Positions 34,656-44,000 of a stretch of 55,267 bases of DNA are shown here, piece by piece. Source of the stretch: an uncultured Capnocytophaga sp. (GTDB taxonomy: Bacteria > Bacteroidota > Bacteroidia > Flavobacteriales > Flavobacteriaceae); the NCBI RefSeq assembly GCF_937936315.1, contig NZ_CALGWU010000044.1, forward strand, positions 1 to 55,267. Reading direction: 5' to 3'. Positions within the stretch are counted from its first letter, which is position 1, and every line of letters begins with the position of its first letter. The notes under the pieces were generated by a model, which did no database searches, was not told the origin of the DNA, and saw nothing but the letters and a program-made list of their open reading frames with translations. The position numbers and the translations under genes are program-made.

Positions 34656-34684
34656 AAAAAAAGTCTCTTTGGAGAGACTTTTAT
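34656..34684. terminator. Bidirectional terminator between the DUF2795 gene and secA
   Basis: AAGTCTCT (34661-34668) pairs with AGAGACTT (34673-34680) around TTGG, flanked by A and T runs. Confidence 0.85.
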
Positions 34685-34687
34685 TTT

Positions 34688-34909
34688 TTAGTATTCATCT
34701 TCATTCCATAGGTAGTCTTCTTCCGACGGATAATCAGGCCAGATTTCGTCGATAGATTCATACATATCACCTTCATCTTCTATTTCTTGAAGGTTTTCCA
34801 CCACTTCCATAGGAGCGCCTGTACGGATAGCATAATCAATAAGCTCGTCTTTGGTAGCAGGCCAAGGAGCATCACTTAAATAAGATGCGAGTTCTAACGT
34901 CCAATACAT
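34688..34909 (-). CDS. DUF2795 small acidic protein
   Basis: A 73-residue strongly acidic protein matching DUF2795: YLSDAPWPATKDELIDYA, then TGAPMEVVENLQEI and an Asp/Glu-rich tail ending NEDEY. DUF2795 proteins are small helical proteins of unknown role in many bacteria; flavobacteria carry a copy near core genes. It is monocistronic with a terminator. Confidence 0.88.
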   Translation of the reverse strand: MYWTLELASYLSDAPWPATKDELIDYAIRTGAPMEVVENLQEIEDEGDMYESIDEIWPDYPSEEDYLWNEDEY

Positions 34910-35095
34910 AAACTAATAGAATTTTATAAATTTCGCGCAAAAGTAATATATTTTATTGAATGTGCAAATTTTTGTCTATTTTATTTTTAAATAGAGAGTT
35001 ATTATCATAAGGGTGAGTGTAATGAATAGAGCTACTAAAAGATACAAATATCTGACCAATTAGCAGGAAATAAACTTTTTGTACGCGGTGTTTGT

Positions 35096-35122
35096 TGTGG
35101 GCGTTTGCAAAATGCCCCTACA
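35096..35122. repeat. Dispersed element GGGCG-TTTGCAAA-TGCCCCTACA, copy 1
   Basis: TGTGGGCGTTTGCAAAATGC followed by CCCTACA. A closely similar copy lies at 47121-47150 in the opposite orientation. Confidence 0.75.
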
Positions 35123-35133
35123 TATTTGTTAAT

Positions 35134-35164
35134 TTGCTAATTTGCCAACTATCGCGTATCTTTG
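35134..35164 (+). promoter_or_regulatory. Promoter of aroA
   Basis: TTG at 35134-35136, exactly 20 bases, TATCTTTG at 35157-35164. It shows that translation starts at ATG 35186 and not at the in-frame TTG at 35162. Confidence 0.8.
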
Positions 35165-35185
35165 CGGTTGTTAAACAGTTATGCA

Positions 35186-36436
35186 ATGAACATCACTCTG
35201 CCTTTATCGCAACTTGTTTCAGGGAAAACGTTACAACTCTCGGGCTCTAAATCGGAGAGCAATAGAGCGCTTTTGCTACAAGCATTCTTCTCTGAATTAC
35301 AGATAAAAAACCTCTCTACTGCCGATGATACACTTCTCTTACAACGCGCGTTACAATCCAAAGAGGCAACTATAAATATTCATCACGCAGGTACAGCAAT
35401 GCGTTTTCTCACCGCTTATTTTGCTACCCAAGTAGGGCGTGAGGTGTTACTCACTGGATCGGCAAGAATGAAAGAGCGCCCCATTCACTTATTAGTAGAG
35501 GCATTACAGCGCTTAGGGGCTAATATTCGCTATGGAGAACGCGAAGGTTTTCCACCCTTATATATTAAAGGTGTAGCACTTAGCAAAAAAGAAGTGCGTA
35601 TTCGCGGCGATGTGAGCAGTCAGTTTCTTTCAGCCTTATTGCTTATCGCACCTTCATTGTCGAATGGGCTTACGCTGATTTTAGAAGGTGAACTCACTTC
35701 GGTGCCTTATCTGAAAATGACGGTGAGTTTTCTGCAATATTGTTTGGGTGAAGAAGTTGTACAATGGGAAGGCAATGTGCTGAAAGTAGCTTCACACATA
35801 AACAAACCTTTAAAAAACAATATATGGGAAGTAGAATCGGATTGGTCATCGGCTTCCTATTGGTTCTCGTTTGTAGCACTTTCGCCCATAGGCACACAGC
35901 TCACGCTCACACACTTCAAAGAAGATAGTTTGCAGGGTGATAGCGCATTACCACAACTCTATAAATATTTTGGCGTAAACACTACTTTTAAAGGTAGTAC
36001 AATGCACATTGAAAAAACTGCCCTCCCCTACTCTACCCGTTTAGAACTTCAGCTAAACGATACCCCCGACATCGCACAAACTATAGCTGTTACAGCTTTA
36101 GGATTGGGATTAGAGGCACACCTCAGCGGATTGCACACACTCAAAATTAAAGAAACCGACCGACTACAGGCGCTACAAACCGAAATGACAAAACTCGGTG
36201 CGACAGTGAACATCACTGATGAGAGTTTGTATTTAGCCCCTTGTAAGCAGCTACGTGAGGGGGTGCCTATTGCGACTTATAACGACCACCGTATAGCAAT
36301 GGCTTTCGCTCCTTTGATGATCAAAATCCCTATAGTGATAGAGGACAAAGAGGTGGTAAGCAAATCGTATCCAGAGTTTTGGGAACAAGCGGAAGAGGTG
36401 TCAGGTGTCAGGTTTCAGGGAAGAGATAAGAGGTAA
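35186..36436 (+). CDS. aroA: 3-phosphoshikimate 1-carboxyvinyltransferase (EPSP synthase)
   Basis: A 416-residue enzyme of the shikimate pathway that transfers enolpyruvate from PEP to shikimate-3-phosphate. Motifs: SGSKSESNRALLL at the N-terminus, HAGTAMRFLTAYFA, RMKERPI, VSSQFLSALLLIAP, and near the C-terminus KETDRLQAL and YNDHRIAMAFAP. The LTGSARMKERP loop differs slightly from class I. The natural end is expected near KSYPEFWE. The remaining EVSGVRFQGRDKR tail and stop are encoded by GTCAGG and GGTAAGAGATAAGAG dispersed repeats that continue downstream. I start it at ATG 35186 because the upstream frame overlaps the promoter. Confidence 0.95.
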   Translation: MNITLPLSQLVSGKTLQLSGSKSESNRALLLQAFFSELQIKNLSTADDTLLLQRALQSKEATINIHHAGTAMRFLTAYFATQVGREVLLTGSARMKERPIHLLVEALQRLGANIRYGEREGFPPLYIKGVALSKKEVRIRGDVSSQFLSALLLIAPSLSNGLTLILEGELTSVPYLKMTVSFLQYCLGEEVVQWEGNVLKVASHINKPLKNNIWEVESDWSSASYWFSFVALSPIGTQLTLTHFKEDSLQGDSALPQLYKYFGVNTTFKGSTMHIEKTALPYSTRLELQLNDTPDIAQTIAVTALGLGLEAHLSGLHTLKIKETDRLQALQTEMTKLGATVNITDESLYLAPCKQLREGVPIATYNDHRIAMAFAPLMIKIPIVIEDKEVVSKSYPEFWEQAEEVSGVRFQGRDKR

Positions 36437-36570
36437 GAGATAAGAGGTAAGAGGCATTAGAAAAATATAAATAATTGATAGTTAGTACATTAGTTTATTT
36501 TTAAAAGAGAATAGAAAAATAAATACTAATTTTTTTAATGTAACATAGTGTTTATTAAAGATTTAATTTG

Positions 36571-36578
36571 TATCTTTG
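36571..36578 (+). promoter_or_regulatory. -7 box TATCTTTG for the HU gene
   Basis: Perfect TAnnTTTG about 46 bases before ATG 36624. It excludes a longer frame from 36576. Confidence 0.65.
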
Positions 36579-36623
36579 CCGCCTGAAAAGAAAAAAGAAT
36601 ATTCATACAAAAACATATTAAAG

Positions 36624-36917
36624 ATGACAAAAGCAGAAATTGTATCAAAGATTTCCGACAAATTGGGTCTTGACAGAAACGACGTACAACTTACCGTTGA
36701 GAACTTTATGGATGAGGTAATTAACTCATTAGAAAGTGGACAAAATGTATATTTGAGAGGTTTTGGTAGCTTCATTATCAAAACAAGAGCTGAAAAAACA
36801 GGTCGCAACATCTCAAAAAATACTACTATCAAAATCCCTGCACACAACATTCCTGCCTTTAAGCCAGCAAAAGTATTTGTAGAAGGGGTGAAAGCAAAAG
36901 TGAAAGTTAAAAAGTAA
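36624..36917 (+). CDS. HU/IHF-family DNA-binding protein
   Basis: A 97-residue histone-like protein of the IHF/HU superfamily, dimeric and bending DNA in the nucleoid. It begins MTKAEIVSKISDKLGLDRND; the DNA-binding arm region is VYLRGFGSFIIKTRAEKTGRN, in part, followed by NTTIKIPAHNIPAFKPAK with the conserved Pro for intercalation. The C-terminal KAKVKVKK is basic. It precedes a 30-residue basic protein and rng with short gaps, and could be co-transcribed with the basic protein. Start chosen at ATG 36624 by promoter position and family length. Confidence 0.94.
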   Translation: MTKAEIVSKISDKLGLDRNDVQLTVENFMDEVINSLESGQNVYLRGFGSFIIKTRAEKTGRNISKNTTIKIPAHNIPAFKPAKVFVEGVKAKVKVKK

Positions 36918-36974
36918 TACCCCCGTATTAGTTTAAGTAACTGAATAATTAACACATAAAAAAATAATAAAGTT

Positions 36975-37067
36975 ATGCCAAGCGGAAAAAAAAGAAAAAG
37001 ACATAAAGTGGCTAACCACAAACGCAAAAAAAGAGCGAGAGCTAATCGTCACAAAAAGAAAAAGTAG
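36975..37067 (+). CDS. Tiny Lys/Arg-rich protein (30 residues), probably ribosome-associated
   Basis: The frame opens with ATG 36975 and gives a 30-residue protein, MPSGKKRKRHKVANHKRKKR followed by ARANRHKKKK. More than half of its residues are Lys or Arg. I recall near-identical short proteins after HU or before rng in many Bacteroidetes genomes. A ribosome- or RNA-binding role is inferred from composition and context, not shown. The TAG stop is inside the stem of the terminator at 37059-37083, so coding end and terminator are merged. Confidence 0.8.
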   Translation: MPSGKKRKRHKVANHKRKKRARANRHKKKK

Positions 37068-37083
37068 TGTAATACTACTTTTT
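37059..37083 (+). terminator. Terminator overlapping the end of the 30-residue gene
   Basis: AAAAAGTAGT (37059-37068) pairs with ACTACTTTTT (37074-37083), followed by CTTTTT. The stop codon TAG is part of the 5' arm. Confidence 0.8.
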
Positions 37084-37143
37084 CTTTTTAACAGACAAAT
37101 CGTACCTTGATTTATTAATTATTAACTAAAAAAATCCAACAAA

Positions 37144-38688
37144 GTGGACAAAGAATTAATTATTCGTTCTGGTTCCTCTTACGTAGATTTTGCTTTGCTC
37201 AGAGATGGTAGGCTCATAGAACTTCACAAAGAAGAAGATGCCAATGGATTGGGAGTAGGTGATATAATGCTAGCCAAAGTGCGCAAACCTATACAAGGGC
37301 TCAATGCAGCTTTTGTGAATGTAGGGCACGAAAAGGATGCTTTTTTGCATTATCACGACTTGGGACCTCAATTGGCTTCCTTACAGAAGTTTCTCAAATG
37401 GGTACTCTCGGGAAAACTAAAAGACTTTTCACTAAAAGATTTCCCCTTAGAACCAGACATCAACAAAAATGGGTCGATAGCCGATACCCTCAAGCCTAAC
37501 CAGCCTATATTAGTGCAGATAGTGAAAGAACCTATCTCTACCAAAGGACCACGCATTAGCTCTGAACTTTCTATCGCAGGGCGTTACCTAGTGCTGGTAC
37601 CTTTCTCCGACCGCATTTCTATCTCGCAAAAAATAGAAGGTAAAGCCGAGAAAGAACGGTTGAGAAAACTCTTGCAAGGCATCAAACCTAAAGGTTTTGG
37701 CGTAATTGTACGCACTGTAGCCGAAGGTAAAAAAGTAGCGGAACTAGACAAAGATCTGCAAGGTCTCTTCAACCGTTGGGTTTTGATGTGTAGAAAAATA
37801 CAAAAAGCGGTTTACCCCTCTAAGGTAATGAGTGAAGTGAGCAAAACAGGTGCTATACTTCGCGATATGTTCAACGACACGTTTACGGGTATACACGTGG
37901 ATAACGAGCATCTCTACGAACAAATAAAGAAATATGTACAAGAGATTGCTCCTGAAAAAGAAAACATCGTAAAACTCTACCATTCATCAGTGCCGATATT
38001 TGAGAAGTTCCATATCGAACGACAAATAAAAACGGCTTTTGGTCGTACTGTATCGATGCCTAAAGGAGCTTATCTAGTGATAGAACACACCGAAGCTCTA
38101 CACGTGATAGATGTGAATAGTGGTAACCATTCTAACAAGAATAACGATCAAGAAACCACTGCACTATCTGTAAATCTCATCGCTGCCACCGAAATCGCAC
38201 GACAATTGCGATTGCGAGATATGGGAGGTATTATCGTTGTAGATTTCATCGATATGGGCAATAGTGAAAACCGCCGTATCCTATTTGACCACCTGCGCAA
38301 CGAAATGGCTGAAGACCGCGCCAAACACAAAATATTGCCCCCGAGCAAGTTTGGCTTGATACAAATTACTCGCCAACGCGTGCGCCAAGAACTCAACATC
38401 AAAACAAAAGAAGAGAACCCAAGCAAAGAAGGCGAAATAGAAGCGCCTATCGTTCTGGTTGATAAAATCAACATAGAACTTGAAAGCATTATTAAGGAGG
38501 ACGCCTATAAAGGACGCATTGTGCTGAACGCTCACCCTTTTATAGCGGCTTATTTAACCAAAGGGCTCTTTAGCTCTATCCGTTTTAAATGGTTTTTGAA
38601 ATACAAACGATGGATAAAAATCCTACCTCGCGATGCCTATAGTTACTTAGAGTATCGATTCAAAACCAGTGAAGGAACCCCTCTTTAA
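37144..38688 (+). CDS. rng: Ribonuclease E/G family endoribonuclease
   Basis: A 514-residue RNase G type enzyme processing rRNA 5' ends and degrading mRNA. It starts with GTG at 37144. The S1 domain lies at about 35-130 (GDIMLAKVRKPIQGLNAAFV, then KDAFLHYHDLG). The catalytic Asp residues are in HVIDVNSG and IIVVDFIDM. It has no long C-terminal scaffold, so it resembles RNase G rather than RNase E, and it lacks an obvious CPxC zinc-link motif, ending with a short KTSEGTPL tail. A strong terminator follows at 38696. Confidence 0.95.
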   Translation: MDKELIIRSGSSYVDFALLRDGRLIELHKEEDANGLGVGDIMLAKVRKPIQGLNAAFVNVGHEKDAFLHYHDLGPQLASLQKFLKWVLSGKLKDFSLKDFPLEPDINKNGSIADTLKPNQPILVQIVKEPISTKGPRISSELSIAGRYLVLVPFSDRISISQKIEGKAEKERLRKLLQGIKPKGFGVIVRTVAEGKKVAELDKDLQGLFNRWVLMCRKIQKAVYPSKVMSEVSKTGAILRDMFNDTFTGIHVDNEHLYEQIKKYVQEIAPEKENIVKLYHSSVPIFEKFHIERQIKTAFGRTVSMPKGAYLVIEHTEALHVIDVNSGNHSNKNNDQETTALSVNLIAATEIARQLRLRDMGGIIVVDFIDMGNSENRRILFDHLRNEMAEDRAKHKILPPSKFGLIQITRQRVRQELNIKTKEENPSKEGEIEAPIVLVDKINIELESIIKEDAYKGRIVLNAHPFIAAYLTKGLFSSIRFKWFLKYKRWIKILPRDAYSYLEYRFKTSEGTPL

Positions 38689-38695
38689 CATTACC

Positions 38696-38725
38696 AAACT
38701 CAGCGCTTGTGCGCCGAGTTTTTTA
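38696..38725 (+). terminator. Rho-independent terminator of rng
   Basis: AAACTCAGCGC pairs with GCGCCGAGTTT around a TTGT loop, then a T run. GC-rich and canonical. Confidence 0.9.
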
Positions 38726-38745
38726 TTTTAAAGCCTTAGAACAAA

Positions 38746-39411
38746 ATGAAAACCATTGTCTCTACAAAAATATTAACCGAAACACAGAAGTCTGTACTTT
38801 CGGGACTTACTATACAGCTGATTGAACACAATTTTGTAAGTATAAATTTGCTACCGATAAAACTTACTCTTCCTTATAATCTCTTAATCTTCACAAGCCA
38901 AAATGCGGTGAGGAGTGTTTTGCAGCATCCTTTGGCTACTGCCTTAAAAAATAGTCTGGTGCTATGTGTAGGCGAACGTACCGCACAACTACTTGAAAAA
39001 AGCGGTTTTACGGTGCATTGCTCTTTCCACTACGCTACCGATTTAACGAAATATCTTTCAGCTAATTTAAAAGAATTTGAAAAAATGCATCGCATTGCTT
39101 TTTTTGCGGGCACACAGCGCTTGGAAACGCTCCCACAGTTCTTTGCGAAGTACTTGCCTAATGTAGAGGAAATTACAGCTTATCAAACAGAACTAACACC
39201 TATCACTATTCACAAAAAAGTAGACGGGATACTATTTTTCAGTCCGTCGGGGGTGGAGAGTTATCACTTGTGTAATCCTGCAGGCGAAGAAAAAATATTT
39301 TGCATAGGCGACACTACTGCCGAAGCTGCTCAACGCTATTGGAAAGATGTGGTGATAGCTGAAAAACCAACAATTGAGAGTGTGCTGACTCAGGTAAGAG
39401 ATATGAGGTAA
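38746..39411 (+). CDS. hemD: Uroporphyrinogen-III synthase
   Basis: A 221-residue enzyme of haem biosynthesis that cyclises hydroxymethylbilane to uroporphyrinogen III. The family is poorly conserved, but the expected landmarks are present: LIFTSQNAVRSV near residue 47, a central ATDLTKYLSANL helix, HRIAFFAGTQRLETLP, EITAYQTELTP, and the C-terminal GILFFSPSGVESY and FCIGDTTAEAA segments. The last residues (QVRDMR and stop) are encoded by a GGTAAGAGATA repeat, like the aroA tail. Start ATG 38746. Confidence 0.85.
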   Translation: MKTIVSTKILTETQKSVLSGLTIQLIEHNFVSINLLPIKLTLPYNLLIFTSQNAVRSVLQHPLATALKNSLVLCVGERTAQLLEKSGFTVHCSFHYATDLTKYLSANLKEFEKMHRIAFFAGTQRLETLPQFFAKYLPNVEEITAYQTELTPITIHKKVDGILFFSPSGVESYHLCNPAGEEKIFCIGDTTAEAAQRYWKDVVIAEKPTIESVLTQVRDMR

Positions 39412-39450
39412 GAGGTAAAAAAATAATGAAATACTATAACAATAATAAAG

Positions 39451-39486
39451 AAAAAGCTGCCTGAGAAAATTTCCAGACAGCTTTTT
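39451..39486. terminator. Bidirectional terminator between hemD and the gene at 39504
   Basis: AAAAAGCTGCCTG pairs with CAGACAGCTTTTT with one mismatch and an AT-rich loop. Confidence 0.85.
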
Positions 39487-39503
39487 ATTTTTTTCAAGAG
39501 CTT

Positions 39504-40313
39504 CTAATCTATTCCAAAAAGTTGAAAAGTTTCTCTTGAACTATCTAAAGTTACTGCATATTCACCAGGTTCTTCAATGTTTAGTTCTACAATAAAAGAA
39601 CTATCTTTATAAGGATAAGCATTAAAAGGTAAAAAGTCTATTTCAGACACTTTTGAACCTGCAAAAGTATGAGCTTCTCCTACTACAATTGATCTATCTT
39701 TTTTCCCCTGTTCTAATTTAAAGATATTGAATATTTCTTTAGGATTGATTTTAGGATTAGTTACTTTAGCTAGCAACAATATTTTACCTTTAGAAATACG
39801 CACTGGAGAGGTTCTATCTTTTACATAATTTCTTGCTTTTACCTTTCCTACCCCTACAATAAATACACCAGCATTAGCATTACTTCTTATCGCTGATTTT
39901 TTAGTTTCTAAAGTATTGAGTACATTGCCTTTCTCATCTATTTGTAATATAGTGCCCACATACTCAGGTTCAGGAGTATTGATTTTATAAGGAGAGGAAT
40001 GAGTACTCTCACTGCTTTTGTTATTACTTTTTTGAGAAGCCTTATAAGCTGCTTCTAAGGCATTTATTTCAGTAGTATTATTAAACTTCTGTACCCTACC
40101 TGATTTAAATTTGATTTGCTTGATTTGGTCGACACCAAGTTTGTTAACCATAGTTTCTTTAGGATAGGTAAAAATCACTTCAGCATCATTCACTTCTTGT
40201 ACATTTACCTTGAGTGTTTCTCCATTTTTTAGGCTTACTATATCCTGCCCATAGAGTGAGAAAACAAATGTTGAAAGCAGTAACATTACTGCACTTAAAA
40301 ATAATTTTTTCAT
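39504..40313 (-). CDS. Exported protein of unknown function
   Basis: A 269-residue exported protein with signal MKKLFLSAVMLLLSTFVFSLYGQ. The N-terminal mature part resembles a common Bacteroidetes element: DIVSLKNGETLKVNVQEV, then EVIFTYPKE and IKQIKFKSGRVQ. The rest (about 85-269) is beta-rich, unrecognised, and ends in a GEYAVTLDSSRETFQLFG strand. No lipobox. It is divergent from the XRE gene at 40467 with 153 AT-rich bases between them. Confidence 0.75.
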   Translation of the reverse strand: MKKLFLSAVMLLLSTFVFSLYGQDIVSLKNGETLKVNVQEVNDAEVIFTYPKETMVNKLGVDQIKQIKFKSGRVQKFNNTTEINALEAAYKASQKSNNKSSESTHSSPYKINTPEPEYVGTILQIDEKGNVLNTLETKKSAIRSNANAGVFIVGVGKVKARNYVKDRTSPVRISKGKILLLAKVTNPKINPKEIFNIFKLEQGKKDRSIVVGEAHTFAGSKVSEIDFLPFNAYPYKDSSFIVELNIEEPGEYAVTLDSSRETFQLFGID

Positions 40314-40442
40314 TTTGATGATTACTTGTTAAAATATTAATATTTACGAACTTATAAAATTTTATTGCTTATAAAATTTTGAAAAAGCAAAAGTAAAACA
40401 AAAAAAGACCAGTGATTATTCGGAAAATAGATATTTTTACCC

Positions 40443-40450
40443 TACTTTTG
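40443..40450 (+). promoter_or_regulatory. -7 box TACTTTTG for the XRE gene at 40467
   Basis: Perfect TAnnTTTG about 16 bases before the ATG, giving a very short leader. No TTG at -33. Confidence 0.55.
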
Positions 40451-40466
40451 CATAAAAACAATAGAA

Positions 40467-40859
40467 ATGAACGCTATTATAGGTCATAAAATAAGAGATT
40501 TGCGTGAAAGTAAGAATCTTACACAGGAACAAGTAGCTGAGTTTATCCACGTTTCGCAATCTACTTATGCGCGCATAGAGAGTGGAACTACAAGTTCATG
40601 GGCAGGGTATATAGAGCCTTTATGTAAACTTTTCGAAATTCAGCCTGAAGAACTGCTTAAGAATGATAGTATTGTGATTAACAACCACAATAGTCAGTCG
40701 CAATACAGTGGTAATGGTTATATCATTAACAACTTATCAGAAAAACTTATAGAGCAGTACGAAAAGCGTTTGGAAGAGAAAGATGCCCTCATTAAGGAGC
40801 TAAAAGAAGAAGTGAAAAGACTTAATAAAGTAAAAGATAAAGGCTTTGTCAAAGTCTAA
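40467..40859 (+). CDS. XRE-family regulator with C-terminal coiled coil
   Basis: A 130-residue protein. Residues 5-65 are an HTH_3 domain: IRDLRESKNLTQEQVAEFI, then VSQSTYARIESG and LCKLFEIQPEELL. A polar Asn/Ser/Gln linker leads to a coiled coil (about 92-125: EQYEKRLEEKDALIKELKEE), probably for dimerisation. The final codons (KGFVKV and stop) lie inside the first arm of the terminator at 40844, so this end is set by a TTTGNCAAAG repeat. Confidence 0.88.
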   Translation: MNAIIGHKIRDLRESKNLTQEQVAEFIHVSQSTYARIESGTTSSWAGYIEPLCKLFEIQPEELLKNDSIVINNHNSQSQYSGNGYIINNLSEKLIEQYEKRLEEKDALIKELKEEVKRLNKVKDKGFVKV

Positions 40860-40880
40860 GTGCTTTGACAAAGTCTTTCT
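40844..40880 (+). terminator. TTTGNCAAAG hairpin ending the XRE gene
   Basis: CTTTGTCAAAG (40844-40854) pairs with CTTTGACAAAG (40863-40873), followed by TCTTTCT. The stop codon is in the loop. Confidence 0.75.
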
Positions 40881-41008
40881 ATTTTCACACAACACTGTAA
40901 GTCAATACCTTATTATATAGAAGTAAAATTAAATTTTTCTCTTAAACGCTGTGATATATCCTATTTATTTTTTGGAAAGCATCATTGTAAAGGCAAATTC
41001 TTCAGTAT

Positions 41009-44000
41009 TTAGTGTTTGATAGGGCAAAGATACGAATTATTTATCGTAAAATCAAAATTATCCATTGTCCATTGCTCATCGTCAATTGACTTTATGTATT
41101 GTATTTTGCGGATTTTGGTGAGGTAACTATGTTGTGCAATGGCGTGCTTCTCGTCATCAGCGATGACGGATACAATTTCACGCTCAGGATAAGTGAGCAA
41201 TAACAAGAAATCTAACTGACCATAATCATCGGCGATATGCAAAATACGGGCTTTTTCAGGTAGTGAATGCACAAGCTCGTGATAGTGTTCGCGATGTTGC
41301 TTATAATCTTCTTTTACAGCACGCACTACATAATTTTCCTTGTATAAATAGTTTAAAAACAGTTTCTTTTTTAGGTAATCTACTCCTTCCAATCGTTTGC
41401 GCAAAGCGAGGAATTGCTGACGATAGAAAGCACCTATCTGTTTGGCTTTTTCGCGTGGAGTGTTACCAAAACGCTCATCATCAGGTGTTATAGGGTCGCC
41501 TACTACTACCGTAATAGCACCATCGTAGATAATCACATCTCCTTTGGGTTGCACTTCCGAACAACCGTGAATATACACAGGCACGATAGGGGTTTGGAAA
41601 TGTTCGGCTATTAGGAAAGCACCTTTGTGAAAACGGTGTACTTGGTTGGTATCAGAACGTTTGCCTTCTGGGAAAATCATTACTGAAATACCGTTCTTCA
41701 AGTTCTTTTCGAATAAGGGCATTCCTTTTTCTATACCTTCAGAGGCTGGAAAGAAGCCCATTGCCTGCACATAACGTCCAAATACTACCGATTTATACAC
41801 CCAATCATTCACCATATAACTGACGCGATGTGTGAAAAGCCCTATTGCCAAAGTATCAAGCCACGAGGTATGATTAGAAATTACTACCGAAGGGGTTGTA
41901 AGCTGTATATGGTGTGGATTCTCTACCTTTTTGCGCACAAAAGGATTGGCATAAAGCACTGAAGTAGTGAGCGAAGTAGCCAAACGTCTGAGCCACATAG
42001 TGCGTTTAGGAGTTATTTTGGCAAGTAGCCAACCTATATTGGAGAGAATAATAGACGATAGTGCATAATAGGTAGTTAGCAGTATGGATTGCAATAAAAG
42101 ACGCAAACTCACCGGAGAACGCCCCTTATCAGGACGGCGGAAGATACAAAACTTAAATATCGTAGGGTAAAATACAAAAGTTATTGCTAAAGCAGTGAAA
42201 ATACCTATCACCGATACCGATGCAATTGATTTTAAGGCGGGGTGTTTGGCAAAAATAAGCGTACCGATAGCCAAAAAGGTAGTAATAGACGCCAAAAGCA
42301 CTGACACTTTGTAAACGGGAAGTTCATTTTTACCATCGGTATAGTCTTTTTGTAGCGCACAAGTCATAAAAATACTAAAATCTACCGAATGTCCTAATAC
42401 CAAAGTGCAGACAATCATACTAAACACATTGAACTCTATGCCAAAAAAGTTCATCAGAGCGGAAGTAACTACCCCTGTAACCCCAATAGGAATAAGAGTG
42501 AGTAACACCAATTCTATACGCCTAAAAAACAAGAGCAGTATAAGGAAAATAGCGATAGACGAATAGTTTACTAACAGCAATATATCGTCTTTGAGTTTGC
42601 CTAAAAACGTTTCACTTAGGTTCTTACGGTCGATAACAACGGTAGGCGTGTGTTTTTCTACTGAATGAATAAAAGGGTCACGCTCGGCGACAGTGAGCTT
42701 TACGAGATTGGCAATGGTATAAAAACCTTCTTTTTCGGTAATAAAATCTTCTAACGGAATGGCTGAAAGGGCTTTATAAGCATCAAGGTTTTTTATAACT
42801 TCAAAATCACCAGCTATACTTTGGTAGAAAGGTGCGTAGGTTTCTTCTTTAAAACCAACTTCATTTCCTCTTTCTATCAGTTGTTGTTTTAGAAATTGCT
42901 GTCTTTCGGCATTCCAAAAATCTTTCCATCGTTGCAATCGCGCTTCTTGTTCTTTTTTAGGCAATACAATCCCCCCAATAGAACTGAATTGTTTGATACT
43001 ATCGTGTGCTTTATAACTTTGCAACTGCTGATATAGTGTATAATTGCGCTCTAAGGCTTCCTCTAACGAGTTGCCATAAGCAGCGGCATAGAGCGATTTG
43101 TATTCGCTATCAGTGATGTTTTCTAATTGATGTTCAGCTGCTTTATAACGTTCGTTGATATAGTTGATATTGGCAATATCGCCATTGAAACGGACATTAT
43201 GAAAAGTAAAGCAACTGACCACTATCAGCAGTAAGCAAGCGACAACCACCCACTTGTTGTGATGAAATGGATAAGCCCCTATGCGGTCTAAAAAGGTTTT
43301 GCGCACCTCGATAGTGCGATTGCCACGATAGAAATGAGGCACGAGCACCAACGATAATATGGCTGATACCATTATGCCCACAAAGGCAAATACGCCTAAA
43401 TCTTGCATCACCTCGGAATGCACAAAGAGCAAGCAGAGGAATGAAATGGCGGTAGTGATACTGCTGAGCAAGATAGGCACGGTTACAGCACGGTACAACT
43501 CGGCGGTGTTTTTAGCTACCTTGTAATGGGTAAGAATATGCAGTGAATAATCGATTGTAACTCCCAAGAGTACCGCTCCTAAACTGATAGAAATTGCCGA
43601 AATACTGCCTTTAAGCACATAGAGTGTCGCCAAGGCAGAGAGCACCCCAAAAGCTGAAGGGATAAACGCAATAAATGGGATATAGACACTTCGATAAAAA
43701 AAGACAAGTAATAAATAAAGTACTGATAGTGAAATGAGTACCGTGGTGAGAATATCAGTTTTGATTTGAGAAGCATTGCTCACCGAGATAAAGGGAGCTC
43801 CAAAGAAATCTACACGCACTTTCCCTTGATACTGGGCATTGAGATGGTCTTGCAACTCATCTAATCCTGCGACAAAAGCGGCATTGTGCTCGCTGTCGTT
43901 GCCATCGTACTTAGGGTTGATGAAGAAGAGGATATGTTGCTCGTCGTTAGTTGTGAGGAAACCATTAGCAATCTTAAAATCGTTCCCTGTATTGAGCTCT

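Noticed and set aside
35162..35185. Longer aroA frame from TTG 35162
   Set aside because: A consensus promoter (TTG-N20-TATCTTTG) ends at 35164, so these bases are promoter or leader, and the family starts at MNITLPLS.
36576..36623. N-terminal extension of the HU protein from 36576
   Set aside because: Starts inside a TATCTTTG box; HU proteins begin at MTKAEIV.
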